Below are positions 39,814-47,817 of a stretch of DNA of 64,000 nucleotides, piece after piece; position 1 is the stretch's first letter; each line of letters begins with the position of its first letter. The notes under the pieces were generated by a model that saw only the letters and a program-made list of their open reading frames with translations, did no database searches and was not told where the DNA came from. The position numbers and the translations under genes were made by a program. Origin of the DNA: SCGC-AG-212-J23 sp036406675 (GTDB lineage: Bacteria > Pseudomonadota > Gammaproteobacteria > Burkholderiales > SG8-39); assembly GCA_036406675.1 (NCBI GenBank), contig DASXAO010000085.1, positions 55,117 through 119,116 on the forward strand, in the 5' to 3' direction.

Positions 39814-41616
39814 ATGCCCGCCTTGCGCCTTTTCATCCTGAGCCTTCTCGGCTTCGTGGTCCTGCCGGCCGGGGCCACCTCACCCAAAGCCACCCTCAAG
39901 CCCTTTGCCAGCGAAGCCGAGCTGAAAGCGCTGCTTGTGAGCTGGGCCGACCGGTATCAGGCGAGGCGTGCCGAGCAGGCGCTTGGGGCGTACGCGCTCC
40001 AGTCGGCACCGGCCGCGCTGGAGGCCAAGGCCGCGAAAGGCGCGGCCGACTCCATCACCAACGTGCAGCACGCCGGGGTCGACGAAGGCGGCATCGTCAA
40101 GCTGCACGGCGAGCACCTCGTGATCCTGCGGCGCGGCAGGCTCTTCACCGTGGAAGTGGCCGGCCTGCGGCCCGTCGCGGCCGTGGACGCCTTCGGTCCC
40201 GACATCGATCCGCGCGGCGCGTGGTACGACGAAATGCTGATCTGGCAGGACACCGTGGTGGTGATCGGCTACAGCTACGCGCGCGGAGGCACCGAGGTCG
40301 CGCTGTTCGACGTTTCGCCTGTGGGCGAGCTGCGCTACCGCTCCACTCATCACCTGCGCTCGAACGACTACTACTCTTCGCGCAACTACGCGAGCCGGCT
40401 CATCGGGAGCAGGCTCGTGTTCTACACGCCGCTCTATCTGAGCTTCGGGCGCGCCGATCCCTTCGCGCAGTTTCCGGCGGCGCGCAGGTGGCCCGAGGAA
40501 TTCAGGCGCATCGCGCCGGCCTCGCGCATCTACCGCGCCGACGAGGCGCTCGACCCTTCCCAGGGCATCGCGCTGCACAGCGTGTCGATCTGCGACCTCG
40601 CGCAGCGCGATCTCGCGTGCGAGAGCACCGCGGTGCTCGGGCCCGCGGGCCGCGTGTTCTACGTCTCGCCGAGCTCGGTGTTCGTCTGGGCGGCAAACTC
40701 TTCGCTCTTCCGCATCCCGCTCGACGGCGGCGCGCCGAGCGCGCTGAAGGTGAACGGCACGCCGATCGACCAGTTTTCCTTCCTCGAGGGCGGCGACGGC
40801 TATCTCAACGTGCTGGTGCGCTCGAGCGGCCGCGGCGACGGCATGTGGTCGGCCGAGAACAATGCCGGCGCATTGGCGCTGCTGCGCGTGGGGCTCGCCA
40901 GCTTCTCCGACGGCCGCGACAGCGCGCCGCGCAGCAGCTACCGCGGCCTGCCGGGAGTGGCCGGCTACGCGCTGCAGAACCGCTTCGTCGGCGACTATCT
41001 TCTCTACGGAGCGGGCGCGGGGTGGAGGCGGCCGCGAAACATCGACGATCCACGCGCCTTCGCCGTGCGCTACGCCGGGCGCGAGATCGCGCACGAGATC
41101 GTCCTCGAGCACGGCGTAGACCGCATCGAGGCACTGGGCAGCGACGCGCTGCTCGTCGGAGCCGACGGGCGCGACCTGCATTTCACCGGCGTGCGCCTCG
41201 GTCGCGTGCCGTCGGCCGCCGGAAGCTACGTGCGGGCGAACGCGAGCCAGGGGGAAACGCGCAGTCACGGCTTCTTCTACAACGCGGCGGACCGCCTGCT
41301 CGGCCTGCCGATCGTCGGGCCGGGAAAATCGGCCGCGCGTCAGCTGCGCCGCGAATCCGCTTCGGTGCTGTTCCTCTCCAACCGAGAGCTCAAGCTGACC
41401 GAGGTCGGCGCGCTCGACTCGCGTGCCGGCGGCAACAACGACGGCTGCCGCGCCTCGTGCGTCGACTGGTACGGCAACTCGCGGCCGCTCTTCGTCAAGG
41501 GCCGCGTCTATGCCCTGATGGGCTACGAGCTCGTCGAGGGCGAGCTGCGCGCCGGCCGCATCCAGGAATTGCGCCGCACCGACTTCACGCCAGCGCTGGC
41601 CTTCCTGCGGGATTGA
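39814..41616 (+). CDS. Secreted beta-propeller protein (PF09826-like)
   Basis: A 600-aa protein with a signal peptide (LFILSLLGFVVLPAGATS). The large part is a propeller of the 'beta-propeller domain' type: VDEGGIVKLHGEHLVILRRG, WYDEMLIWQDTVVVIGY, SVSICDLAQRDLACES (disulfide-like Cys), SVFVWAANSSLFRIPLDGG. These proteins are mostly uncharacterised. It has GGAGGA before its ATG and is divergent from the TctC gene at 38731. Downstream, 29 bases away, begins another TctC operon. Function unknown. Confidence 0.9.
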   Translation: MPALRLFILSLLGFVVLPAGATSPKATLKPFASEAELKALLVSWADRYQARRAEQALGAYALQSAPAALEAKAAKGAADSITNVQHAGVDEGGIVKLHGEHLVILRRGRLFTVEVAGLRPVAAVDAFGPDIDPRGAWYDEMLIWQDTVVVIGYSYARGGTEVALFDVSPVGELRYRSTHHLRSNDYYSSRNYASRLIGSRLVFYTPLYLSFGRADPFAQFPAARRWPEEFRRIAPASRIYRADEALDPSQGIALHSVSICDLAQRDLACESTAVLGPAGRVFYVSPSSVFVWAANSSLFRIPLDGGAPSALKVNGTPIDQFSFLEGGDGYLNVLVRSSGRGDGMWSAENNAGALALLRVGLASFSDGRDSAPRSSYRGLPGVAGYALQNRFVGDYLLYGAGAGWRRPRNIDDPRAFAVRYAGREIAHEIVLEHGVDRIEALGSDALLVGADGRDLHFTGVRLGRVPSAAGSYVRANASQGETRSHGFFYNAADRLLGLPIVGPGKSAARQLRRESASVLFLSNRELKLTEVGALDSRAGGNNDGCRASCVDWYGNSRPLFVKGRVYALMGYELVEGELRAGRIQELRRTDFTPALAFLRD

Positions 41617-41645
41617 AACTAACATCGCCCGCAGGAGGCGCGGCG

Positions 41646-42602
41646 ATGCGCAGGTTTGCATTTCTTTGTTTGTTGTTCGTCTTGGGCGCCGGGGATGCTT
41701 TGTGCCAGTCCTATCCGACGCGCCCGGTGCGCATGCTGGTCGGCTTTCCGCCCGGCGGCGGCACCGACATCACGGCGCGCCTGCTCGCGCCGAAGCTCAC
41801 CGAGCTTCTGGGCCAGCCGTTCGTGGTCGAGAACCGCCCCGGCGCCGCGACCAACGTGGCGACCGACGTGGTGGCGAAGGCGCCGCCCGACGGCTACACG
41901 CTTCTTTTCACCACCACGGCGCTCGCGATCAACATGTCGCTCTACAAGAACCTGCCGTTCGACGCGCTGCGCGACTTCGCCCCGGTCTCGGTGTTCGCCG
42001 AGGCTCCGAACCTCCTCGTGGCGAACCAGAGCGCCGGCGCGAGCGTCGCCGAGCTCGTGGCCCGGGCCAAGGCGAAACCCGGGGCGCTGAACTACTCCTC
42101 CGCGGGATCTGGCACCACCCAGCATCTCGCCGGCGAAGTGTTCAAGGTGAGGAGCCACACCGACATCGTGCACATCCCTTACAAGGGCACGGCCGCTTCC
42201 CTCACCGCTGTCGTCGCCGGCGAAGTGCAGTTCAGCTTCGCCAATGTCCCGGCGATCCTCGGCCACATCAAGAGCGGGCGCCTGCGCGCCCTCGCCGTCG
42301 CCGGTCCGCATCGCTCCGACCTGATGCCCGACGTGCCGACGATGAAGGAAGCGGGCGTCGAAGGCGTCGAGGTGCCGGTGTGGTACGCCCTGCTCGCGCC
42401 GGCCGCTACCCCGCGCGAGATCGTGGCGACGCTCGGCAACGCCGTGGCGCGCGCCACCCGCTCGCCGGACACGAAACAGCGCCTCGTCGAGCAGGGCGCA
42501 GAACCCGTCGGCAACACGCCCGCCGAATTCGCGAACCTCCTGCGCACGGAAGTCGTGAAGTACGCCGAGATCGTGCGCATTTCGGGGGCCAAGCCGGAAT
42601 GA
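41646..42602 (+). CDS. Tripartite tricarboxylate transporter receptor (TctC/Bug)
   Basis: A 318-aa receptor: signal peptide FLCLLFVLGAGDALCQ, then MLVGFPPGGGTDITARLL, GQPFVVENRPGAATN and APPDGYTLLFTTT. It is the first of three coupled genes: the next (ModA-like) starts in an ATGA overlap and the third is again a TctC. Having two TctC genes around an ABC-type substrate-binding protein is unusual. No permease gene is present. Confidence 0.95.
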   Translation: MRRFAFLCLLFVLGAGDALCQSYPTRPVRMLVGFPPGGGTDITARLLAPKLTELLGQPFVVENRPGAATNVATDVVAKAPPDGYTLLFTTTALAINMSLYKNLPFDALRDFAPVSVFAEAPNLLVANQSAGASVAELVARAKAKPGALNYSSAGSGTTQHLAGEVFKVRSHTDIVHIPYKGTAASLTAVVAGEVQFSFANVPAILGHIKSGRLRALAVAGPHRSDLMPDVPTMKEAGVEGVEVPVWYALLAPAATPREIVATLGNAVARATRSPDTKQRLVEQGAEPVGNTPAEFANLLRTEVVKYAEIVRISGAKPE

Positions 42603-43369
42603 AGCGAATGAGTGGTCGGAAGCTTGCACTTGCCGGGATGGCACTGACAGGCCTGCTCCTCGCGCCTGCACTCGACGCCAGTCGGGCGCGTGCCGCCGAG
42701 ATCAAGATCTTTACTTCCAGGGCCGTCGCGACGGTTCTCGAGAAGGTCGGCGCGGACTTCGAGCGTGGCACCGGCCACCGGCTCAACGTCGTCTCCGGCT
42801 TCAGCCCCGTTTTCGTAAAGCAGATCAACGCGGGCGAGCCGTTCGACGTCGTCGTCAGCCCGCCCGCTACGATCGATGGGCTGATCAAAAGCGGGCGTGT
42901 GGTGGCGGATTCGCGCGTCGATCTGGTTCGCTCGGGCGTCGGAGTGGCCGTGCGCGCCGGCGCGCCCAAACCGGACGTCGGTTCGGTCGAGGCGTTCAAG
43001 CGCGCCCTGTTGAACGCCAGATCGATCGCTTACCTCCCCATGGCCGGAGTGCCTCAGCTAGTGGAGCGGCTCGGACTGAGTGATTCCATCAGATCCAAGA
43101 CGACGGTGCCCGGCTCCGACATTGTTTGCGAGCTGGTCGCCAAAGGCGAAGTCGAGCTCGGCGTAGTCGTAATCACGCAGATCATGACGACCTCTGGGGT
43201 CGAACTGGCGGGCCCGCTGCCGCCGGAGATTCAGTTCTACACAACATTCACTGCCGGCGTGGGCGCGGGCTCGCGCGCACCCGACGCGGCGCGGGAACTG
43301 ATCAGGTTTCTCACTGGCCCGGCCGCCCTTCCGGTCATCAAGGCGCAAGGAATGGAGCCGGCAGGATGA
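42599..43369 (+). CDS. ModA-like periplasmic substrate-binding protein
   Basis: A 256-aa type 2 periplasmic binding protein. A signal sequence (GMALTGLLLAPALDASRARA) precedes AEIKIFTSRAVATVLEKVGADFE, the start typical of molybdate-binding-like proteins. FDVVVSPPATIDGLIKSGRVV and ELGVVVITQIM follow. Members bind oxyanions or small organic acids; without an ABC permease nearby it is an orphan. It is coupled by ATGA overlaps on both sides, between two TctC receptors. Confidence 0.88.
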   Translation: MKRMSGRKLALAGMALTGLLLAPALDASRARAAEIKIFTSRAVATVLEKVGADFERGTGHRLNVVSGFSPVFVKQINAGEPFDVVVSPPATIDGLIKSGRVVADSRVDLVRSGVGVAVRAGAPKPDVGSVEAFKRALLNARSIAYLPMAGVPQLVERLGLSDSIRSKTTVPGSDIVCELVAKGEVELGVVVITQIMTTSGVELAGPLPPEIQFYTTFTAGVGAGSRAPDAARELIRFLTGPAALPVIKAQGMEPAG

Positions 43370-44346
43370 AACACGTCCAGCACGCATTGGAGCTCTTCCT
43401 CGGCACCGTTGCTGGCCTTGCTCTTTCTCTTCTTGTCCACGCGCAAGAATTCCCGAAGCACCCGGTGCGCATCGTGGTGCCCTGGCCACCGAGCGGCAAC
43501 GTCGACATCACGGCGCGCACGGTCGCGCCCGCGCTCGGCGAAGCGCTCGGACAGGCGGTCATCGTCGATAACCGCGCCGGCGCGGCCGGGACGATCGGGA
43601 GCGCCGCGGTGGCGAAGTCGCCCGCGGACGGCTACACCCTGCTGCTCGGCTCGACCGGCACCATCACCGCCGGGCCGGCGGTGTTCAAGACGCTGCCGTA
43701 CGATCCGGCCAAGGACTTCGTCGCCGTCGGCGGCATCCAGGCCGTGCCTCTCGTTCTGACGGCGGCGCCCAAGACGCCTGTTTCCACCTACGCGGAATTC
43801 GTTTCGCTTGCAAATTCCAGGAAAGGCCAGCTCTCGGTCGCCTCCGCGGGCAGCGGGTCGTCCAATCATCTGGCCATCGAGCTGCTCATGCGGATGGCGG
43901 ATCTCAAGCTGCTGCACGTTCCGTACAAGGGAAGCGGCCCGGCGATCGCCGATCTTCTCGGCAGCCAGGTCGAGAGCATGATGGACCAGCTCACGGCTTC
44001 CATCGGCTACATCCGCGAAGGACGCCTCAAGCCGCTCGCAATCACCTCGCGTGCGCGCTCACCGCTCTTGCCGAACGTGCCGACCCTCGACGAGCTCGGG
44101 GTCAAGGGCTACGAGGCGAGCACCTTCACCGGTCTGTTTGCCCCGGCCGGGACGCCGCAAGCGGTGGTTTCCAAATTATCAGCGGGTTTGGGAAAAGCGC
44201 TCTCGAACGAGACAGTGCGCGAGCGCTACCGCGGCATGGGCGTGGAGATCATCGACTCGAGCCAGGCGGAGTTCGCCGCCTTCGTTCGCGCCGACCTCGA
44301 GAAATGGCGCCGCGTCGCGCGCGAGGGCAATATCGTCGTCGAGTGA
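43366..44346 (+). CDS. Tripartite tricarboxylate transporter receptor (TctC/Bug)
   Basis: A 326-aa receptor. Signal region GTVAGLALSLLVHAQEF; IVVPWPPSGNVDITARTVA (an unusual PPSGN in place of PPGG), GQAVIVDNRAGAAGTIG, SPADGYTLLLGST. It is the last gene of the three-gene operon from 41646 and converges on the 44372 gene. The PPSGN variation at the ligand-binding loop may change specificity. No permease subunits nearby. Confidence 0.94.
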   Translation: MKHVQHALELFLGTVAGLALSLLVHAQEFPKHPVRIVVPWPPSGNVDITARTVAPALGEALGQAVIVDNRAGAAGTIGSAAVAKSPADGYTLLLGSTGTITAGPAVFKTLPYDPAKDFVAVGGIQAVPLVLTAAPKTPVSTYAEFVSLANSRKGQLSVASAGSGSSNHLAIELLMRMADLKLLHVPYKGSGPAIADLLGSQVESMMDQLTASIGYIREGRLKPLAITSRARSPLLPNVPTLDELGVKGYEASTFTGLFAPAGTPQAVVSKLSAGLGKALSNETVRERYRGMGVEIIDSSQAEFAAFVRADLEKWRRVAREGNIVVE

Positions 44347-44371
44347 TCGTGCCCGAGCGAGAACAAGTTTC

Positions 44372-44734
44372 CTATTTGCTCCGAAGCCAGTCGGCGGCCG
44401 CTTCGTCGGAACGGAAGCTCCTGACGTTCAGCCCGCGCTGCCTCGCCACGGTGACGACATATTGCTGCGCCAACCGCCCCTCGTAGCTGTCCGCGACGAT
44501 CGCGATCCGGTGCGCGGGGCGTGCGGCGGCGGTCTTGAAGAACTCGGGCAGGCCCAGGCTCTGCACGCGGAAAATGGGCCGGGAGGCGTGGACCGAAATC
44601 AGGACCCGATAGAGCCCGGTCTTGGTGGCTTCCTCCGCCACCGCGTGCAGGAATTGCTGCGTCTCCTCGGCCGTTTCTCTTTCGTAGAGGTCTCCGCGCA
44701 GATAATTGCCGATGTGCTTCACCGTGAATCGCAT
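44372..44734 (-). CDS. SpoIIAA/STAS-like small protein
   Basis: A 120-aa protein. Sequence MRFTVKHIGNYLRGDLYERE, LYRVLISVHASRPIFRV, RIAIVADSYEGRLAQQYVVT and RSFRSDEAAADWLRSK matches the small SpoIIAA-like (STAS) group that ends with an 'F-x-D-x-x-x-A-x-x-W-L' helix. The role is unknown, often stress related. The frame is open to 44917, but the ATG at 44734 gives the usual length. It is divergent from the RibD-type gene and convergent with the TctC operon. Confidence 0.75.
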   Translation of the reverse strand: MRFTVKHIGNYLRGDLYERETAEETQQFLHAVAEEATKTGLYRVLISVHASRPIFRVQSLGLPEFFKTAAARPAHRIAIVADSYEGRLAQQYVVTVARQRGLNVRSFRSDEAAADWLRSK

Positions 44735-44897
44735 GAACCCCGGTGCTTCCGCGGGCGAACGCGCGCTGTCGCGCAAGCCATTGGAGGACACATCCTCGGG
44801 GGGTTTCGACTCGGTCACCGGCGCCGAGTCTACTCGCCCTCCACATGACGGCTTCGCGATGTAGTGAAAACCGTGACACCTTAACCCCACTCCCCTC

Positions 44898-45539
44898 ATG
44901 TCTAGACTGCGTCTCAAAATTTCGATGTCACTGGACGGCTATGTCGCCGGTCCCGAGCAAAGCGTCGACAACCCGCTCGGGATGGGCGGCATGCGGCTGC
45001 ACGAATGGGTGTTCCCGCTGGCGGCGTGGCGCTCGATGCACGGCATGCGGGGCGGCGAGGTGAACGAGAGCTCGCGCGTCGTCGAGGAGTCCCTCGCCAA
45101 CATCGGCGCTACCGTGATGGGTCGCCACATGTTCGGCGGACATCCCGGCGGCTGGGATGCGAAAAAGCCCTGGAACGGCTGGTGGGGCAACGACCCGCCG
45201 TTCCATCATCCCGTCTTCGTGGTCACTCACCACGCGCGCGAGCCGCTCGCGCTCAACGGCGGAACCACCTTCACCTTCGTCACGGCGGGGATCCATGCCG
45301 CTCTCGAGCAGGCACGCGACGCCGCCGCGGGCAAGGATGTCTCGCTCGCCGGGGGAGCGAGCGTGTGCGCCCAATACCTCCGCGAAGGGCTGGTCGACGA
45401 GATGGAGATCAACCTCGCGCCCACCATTCTCGGACGCGGCGAGCGGCTTTTCGACGGCGTCGGCGACCTGCACGGGCTCGAACTCGTCCGCACCGTGGCG
45501 ACGCCGAAGGTGATCCACCTCAAGTTTTCGCGGCGCTAG
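44898..45539 (+). CDS. Dihydrofolate reductase family protein (RibD C-terminal-like)
   Basis: A 213-aa protein of the RibD_C/DHFR-like group: LKISMSLDGYVAGPEQSVDNPLG at the start, ATVMGRHMFGGHPGGW, PVFVVTHHARE, and VSLAGGASVCAQYLREGLVDEMEI, with an NADPH-binding pattern. Such stand-alone proteins are abundant and mostly uncharacterised reductases. Its TAG stop shares the CTAG with the stop of the convergent hydrolase gene. Confidence 0.92.
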   Translation: MSRLRLKISMSLDGYVAGPEQSVDNPLGMGGMRLHEWVFPLAAWRSMHGMRGGEVNESSRVVEESLANIGATVMGRHMFGGHPGGWDAKKPWNGWWGNDPPFHHPVFVVTHHAREPLALNGGTTFTFVTAGIHAALEQARDAAAGKDVSLAGGASVCAQYLREGLVDEMEINLAPTILGRGERLFDGVGDLHGLELVRTVATPKVIHLKFSRR

Positions 45540-46375
45540 CCGTGGATCTCCCGCAGCACCGGCCGGAGGTAGCCGAGGAACGCCTGCGGGTTTTCGCTCA
45601 TCGGAAAGTGCCCGAGGCCCTTCATGACGGTGAGCTTCGCGCCCTTGACCCGGTCGACGACCGCCTGGGTATCGCGCGGTGAGGCAGAGTAGTCGTATTC
45701 GCCGGTAAGCAGGTAGAGCGGGCACACCGAGGTGTCGATCTCGCCGATGCGCTCGCGCACGTCGCCCTCGACCTGGTAGAAGTGCAGGTCTCCGGTGAAC
45801 ACGCCGGGGCCGCCCTGCATATAGTGCCACACGGTTTCCCACACCTCGGCGCGCGGGCTGAGGGGCGACATGAGCCCATAGGCCACGGCGCCGCAGGCTC
45901 GCCCGCCATGCACTTCCGGGTGATCGAGCCACGCCGGGTCGTAGTAGCGCTCGACGAAGGCGCCCGACTGCAGGCCGATCAGGGCGCGCAATTCGCTCGC
46001 ATGCCTGAGCGCCAGGTCGAGCACGATGCGGCCTCCGATCGAGCAGCCCATGACGACCGGCCGCTCGAGCCCGAGCGAGCGCGCCACGCTCATGATCATG
46101 CCGGTGTAGCGCCCGGTGGTAAGGCGGTAGTCCTCCTTCTCCCATCCCGCCGGTGGCGACGACTTCCCGTGCCACGGCATGTCGAATGCGATCACCCTGT
46201 ACCGCCGCCCGATCTCCGCGTCGTTCAAGACCGCGCGGTACTGACGGCTGTCGGAGCCTGCGGTGTGCAGGCAAAGCAGCGGAATGCCCTCGCCTGCCTC
46301 CTCGAAGTACACGCGGTGCTCGCGGCCTTCGAGCTCGATGTGCGCGTAGCGGCCGACGATCGGTTCCGTCCTCAT
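45536..46375 (-). CDS. Alpha/beta hydrolase
   Basis: A 279-aa hydrolase. Oxyanion motif LLCLHTAGSDSRQYR, nucleophile elbow MGCSIGGRIVLD (Ser), acid in LLTGEYDYSA and His in KGLGHFPMSENPQA. The cap carries MSPLSPRAEVWETVWHYMQGG. It resembles ring-cleavage product hydrolases. It starts in an ATGA overlap with the small protein at 46372, and its stop shares CTAG with the RibD-type gene. Confidence 0.91.
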   Translation of the reverse strand: MRTEPIVGRYAHIELEGREHRVYFEEAGEGIPLLCLHTAGSDSRQYRAVLNDAEIGRRYRVIAFDMPWHGKSSPPAGWEKEDYRLTTGRYTGMIMSVARSLGLERPVVMGCSIGGRIVLDLALRHASELRALIGLQSGAFVERYYDPAWLDHPEVHGGRACGAVAYGLMSPLSPRAEVWETVWHYMQGGPGVFTGDLHFYQVEGDVRERIGEIDTSVCPLYLLTGEYDYSASPRDTQAVVDRVKGAKLTVMKGLGHFPMSENPQAFLGYLRPVLREIHG

Positions 46376-46728
46376 TTGCCTCGAAGGGAGGAAAGGGCCA
46401 ATTTGAGGTAGAGCAAGTGCGCCATCAGCACCCGCTGGTCGCCCTCGAAGGCGACTTCGCCGCGGCGCAGGAGCGCGAAGAGGTCGTGCCAGCCGGGCGG
46501 CGGCGGGTCGCGCCAGAATTTCTCCCAGTGCTCGGCGCTGGCGCGGATGGCGAACCGCCACGGGCGCATGACGAACGGGCCGCGCTCGACCTTTTCGACG
46601 CGGCCCGCCGCCACGGTGACGAGATACTGCGTCTCGCCGACCTGGATCATGAACGTCTCGTTCATGTGCCGGCCCCAGCGCACGATCGCCGCGTCGCCGT
46701 TCACGCGTTCAAGAAGGCGCTCGATCAC
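46372..46728 (-). CDS. Small SCP2-like hypothetical protein, 118 aa
   Basis: A 118-aa protein with EHWEKFWRDPPPPGWHDLFALLRRGEV and GDQRVLMAHLLYLKLALSSLRG. The strand-then-helix order recalls SCP2-type sterol/lipid carrier domains, here in the minimal form that accompanies hydrolases. No signal peptide. It is translationally coupled to the hydrolase (ATGA). The identification is weak but the coding evidence is good. Confidence 0.75.
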   Translation of the reverse strand: MIERLLERVNGDAAIVRWGRHMNETFMIQVGETQYLVTVAAGRVEKVERGPFVMRPWRFAIRASAEHWEKFWRDPPPPGWHDLFALLRRGEVAFEGDQRVLMAHLLYLKLALSSLRGK

Positions 46729-46777
46729 ACGCGATGCGGTCGTTTAGGATTGCGATGGAGCCGCGGACCCGCCGCCG

Positions 46778-47764
46778 TCAGGCAGTGCCGAATACCGCGT
46801 TCGGGCCCAGGTAGCTATCCATTTCCTTGAAAACGCGGCCGGTCGCCAGATAGCCCGGCTTCGGGTAGCGGGCGATCCAGAAGGCGCATGGGTAGCCCAA
46901 CGCGCCGAGCCAGCAGTCGACGATCACCGCGTCGGTCCCCCAGGTTTGCGCGGCCGGCATCACGTCCCCGGCATCGATCTCGGGGCCCTGGCGCCCGACC
47001 ACGACGAACACGTGCGTCACATACTGGTATTCCATCGCCTGGTCGTTGGTCAGGTTGCCGTTGGCATCCCGCTTATAGAGCGGCTCATACTTGCCGGTCT
47101 CCCGGTTGAGCTGCAGTCTCGGCACCCTCCGGTGATGCCGAAAGCTCAGGATTTCGATTCTCGGCATCCACGGCAGCACGTGGGTCGAAAGAACATGGGC
47201 GGCGGCATTCGCGAAGCTCGTACATTCGCCAGCGTTTGCGCCATAGACCCTGGCGTACGCGGTGTACAGGCTTTCCGGGTCCCAGTGGCCGTTGCGGGCT
47301 CTGATCAGCGGAATGCCGGTCGCACGGCCGTGCTCGATCCCCCTGTCGTAGATGGCCTGCCGCGCGGGCCCGGGAAGCTGGTCGTTGATGTCGTCGGAGA
47401 ACGTCCCGACGTCGGTACATGCGAAGGTCTTGCAGCGGTTCAATTCGGCGAGGACGTTGGACACCAGCAGCGCCGGAAGGTCCGGGAAGTGCCGGCGCAT
47501 GCCGAGTTCCCTGTAGACCTGGTTGGTCAGGCTGGACACCGTGCCTTGGGAGTCGCGAATGCTGTCGATTCGCCAGCCCGTCACTCCCTTGACCGATACG
47601 AAAATATCGAGCGCGTCCTTGAGGGCGAGCAGGTCGCGTCGACTTTTCGTGCCGTCGTAAGTGCTGAAGGCCCGGTCGACGGCGCTCAGTTCACCGCTGC
47701 GGCCGGTTGCGAAAAAGCGCTTGGTGTTCTGCATCCAGTGCGCGTACGTCATGGCGATCGCCAC
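46778..47764 (-). CDS. Cysteine-peptidase-like protein, possible effector
   Basis: A 328-aa protein without a signal peptide. GTG at 47764 has AGGAGG five bases upstream and is preferred over the ATG at 47752. The C-terminal half has a Cys181-His251-Asp283 arrangement: NAGECTSFANAAAHVLS, YVTHVFVVVG and VIVDCWLG, as in papain-like/transglutaminase-like peptidases and several secreted effectors. The N-terminal 90 residues (YAHWMQNTKRFFAT, LKDALDIFVSVKG) have an all-helical pattern that I associate with toxin-like proteins. The base composition is less GC-rich than the neighbours, which suggests transfer. No immunity or secretion gene adjoins it, so effector function is inference. Confidence 0.8.
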   Translation of the reverse strand: MAIAMTYAHWMQNTKRFFATGRSGELSAVDRAFSTYDGTKSRRDLLALKDALDIFVSVKGVTGWRIDSIRDSQGTVSSLTNQVYRELGMRRHFPDLPALLVSNVLAELNRCKTFACTDVGTFSDDINDQLPGPARQAIYDRGIEHGRATGIPLIRARNGHWDPESLYTAYARVYGANAGECTSFANAAAHVLSTHVLPWMPRIEILSFRHHRRVPRLQLNRETGKYEPLYKRDANGNLTNDQAMEYQYVTHVFVVVGRQGPEIDAGDVMPAAQTWGTDAVIVDCWLGALGYPCAFWIARYPKPGYLATGRVFKEMDSYLGPNAVFGTA

Positions 47765-47817
47765 GGGATCCTCCTGGTGGGTAACCGGTCCCTCCCCCGG
47801 GACCGCATGGAAAAAGT

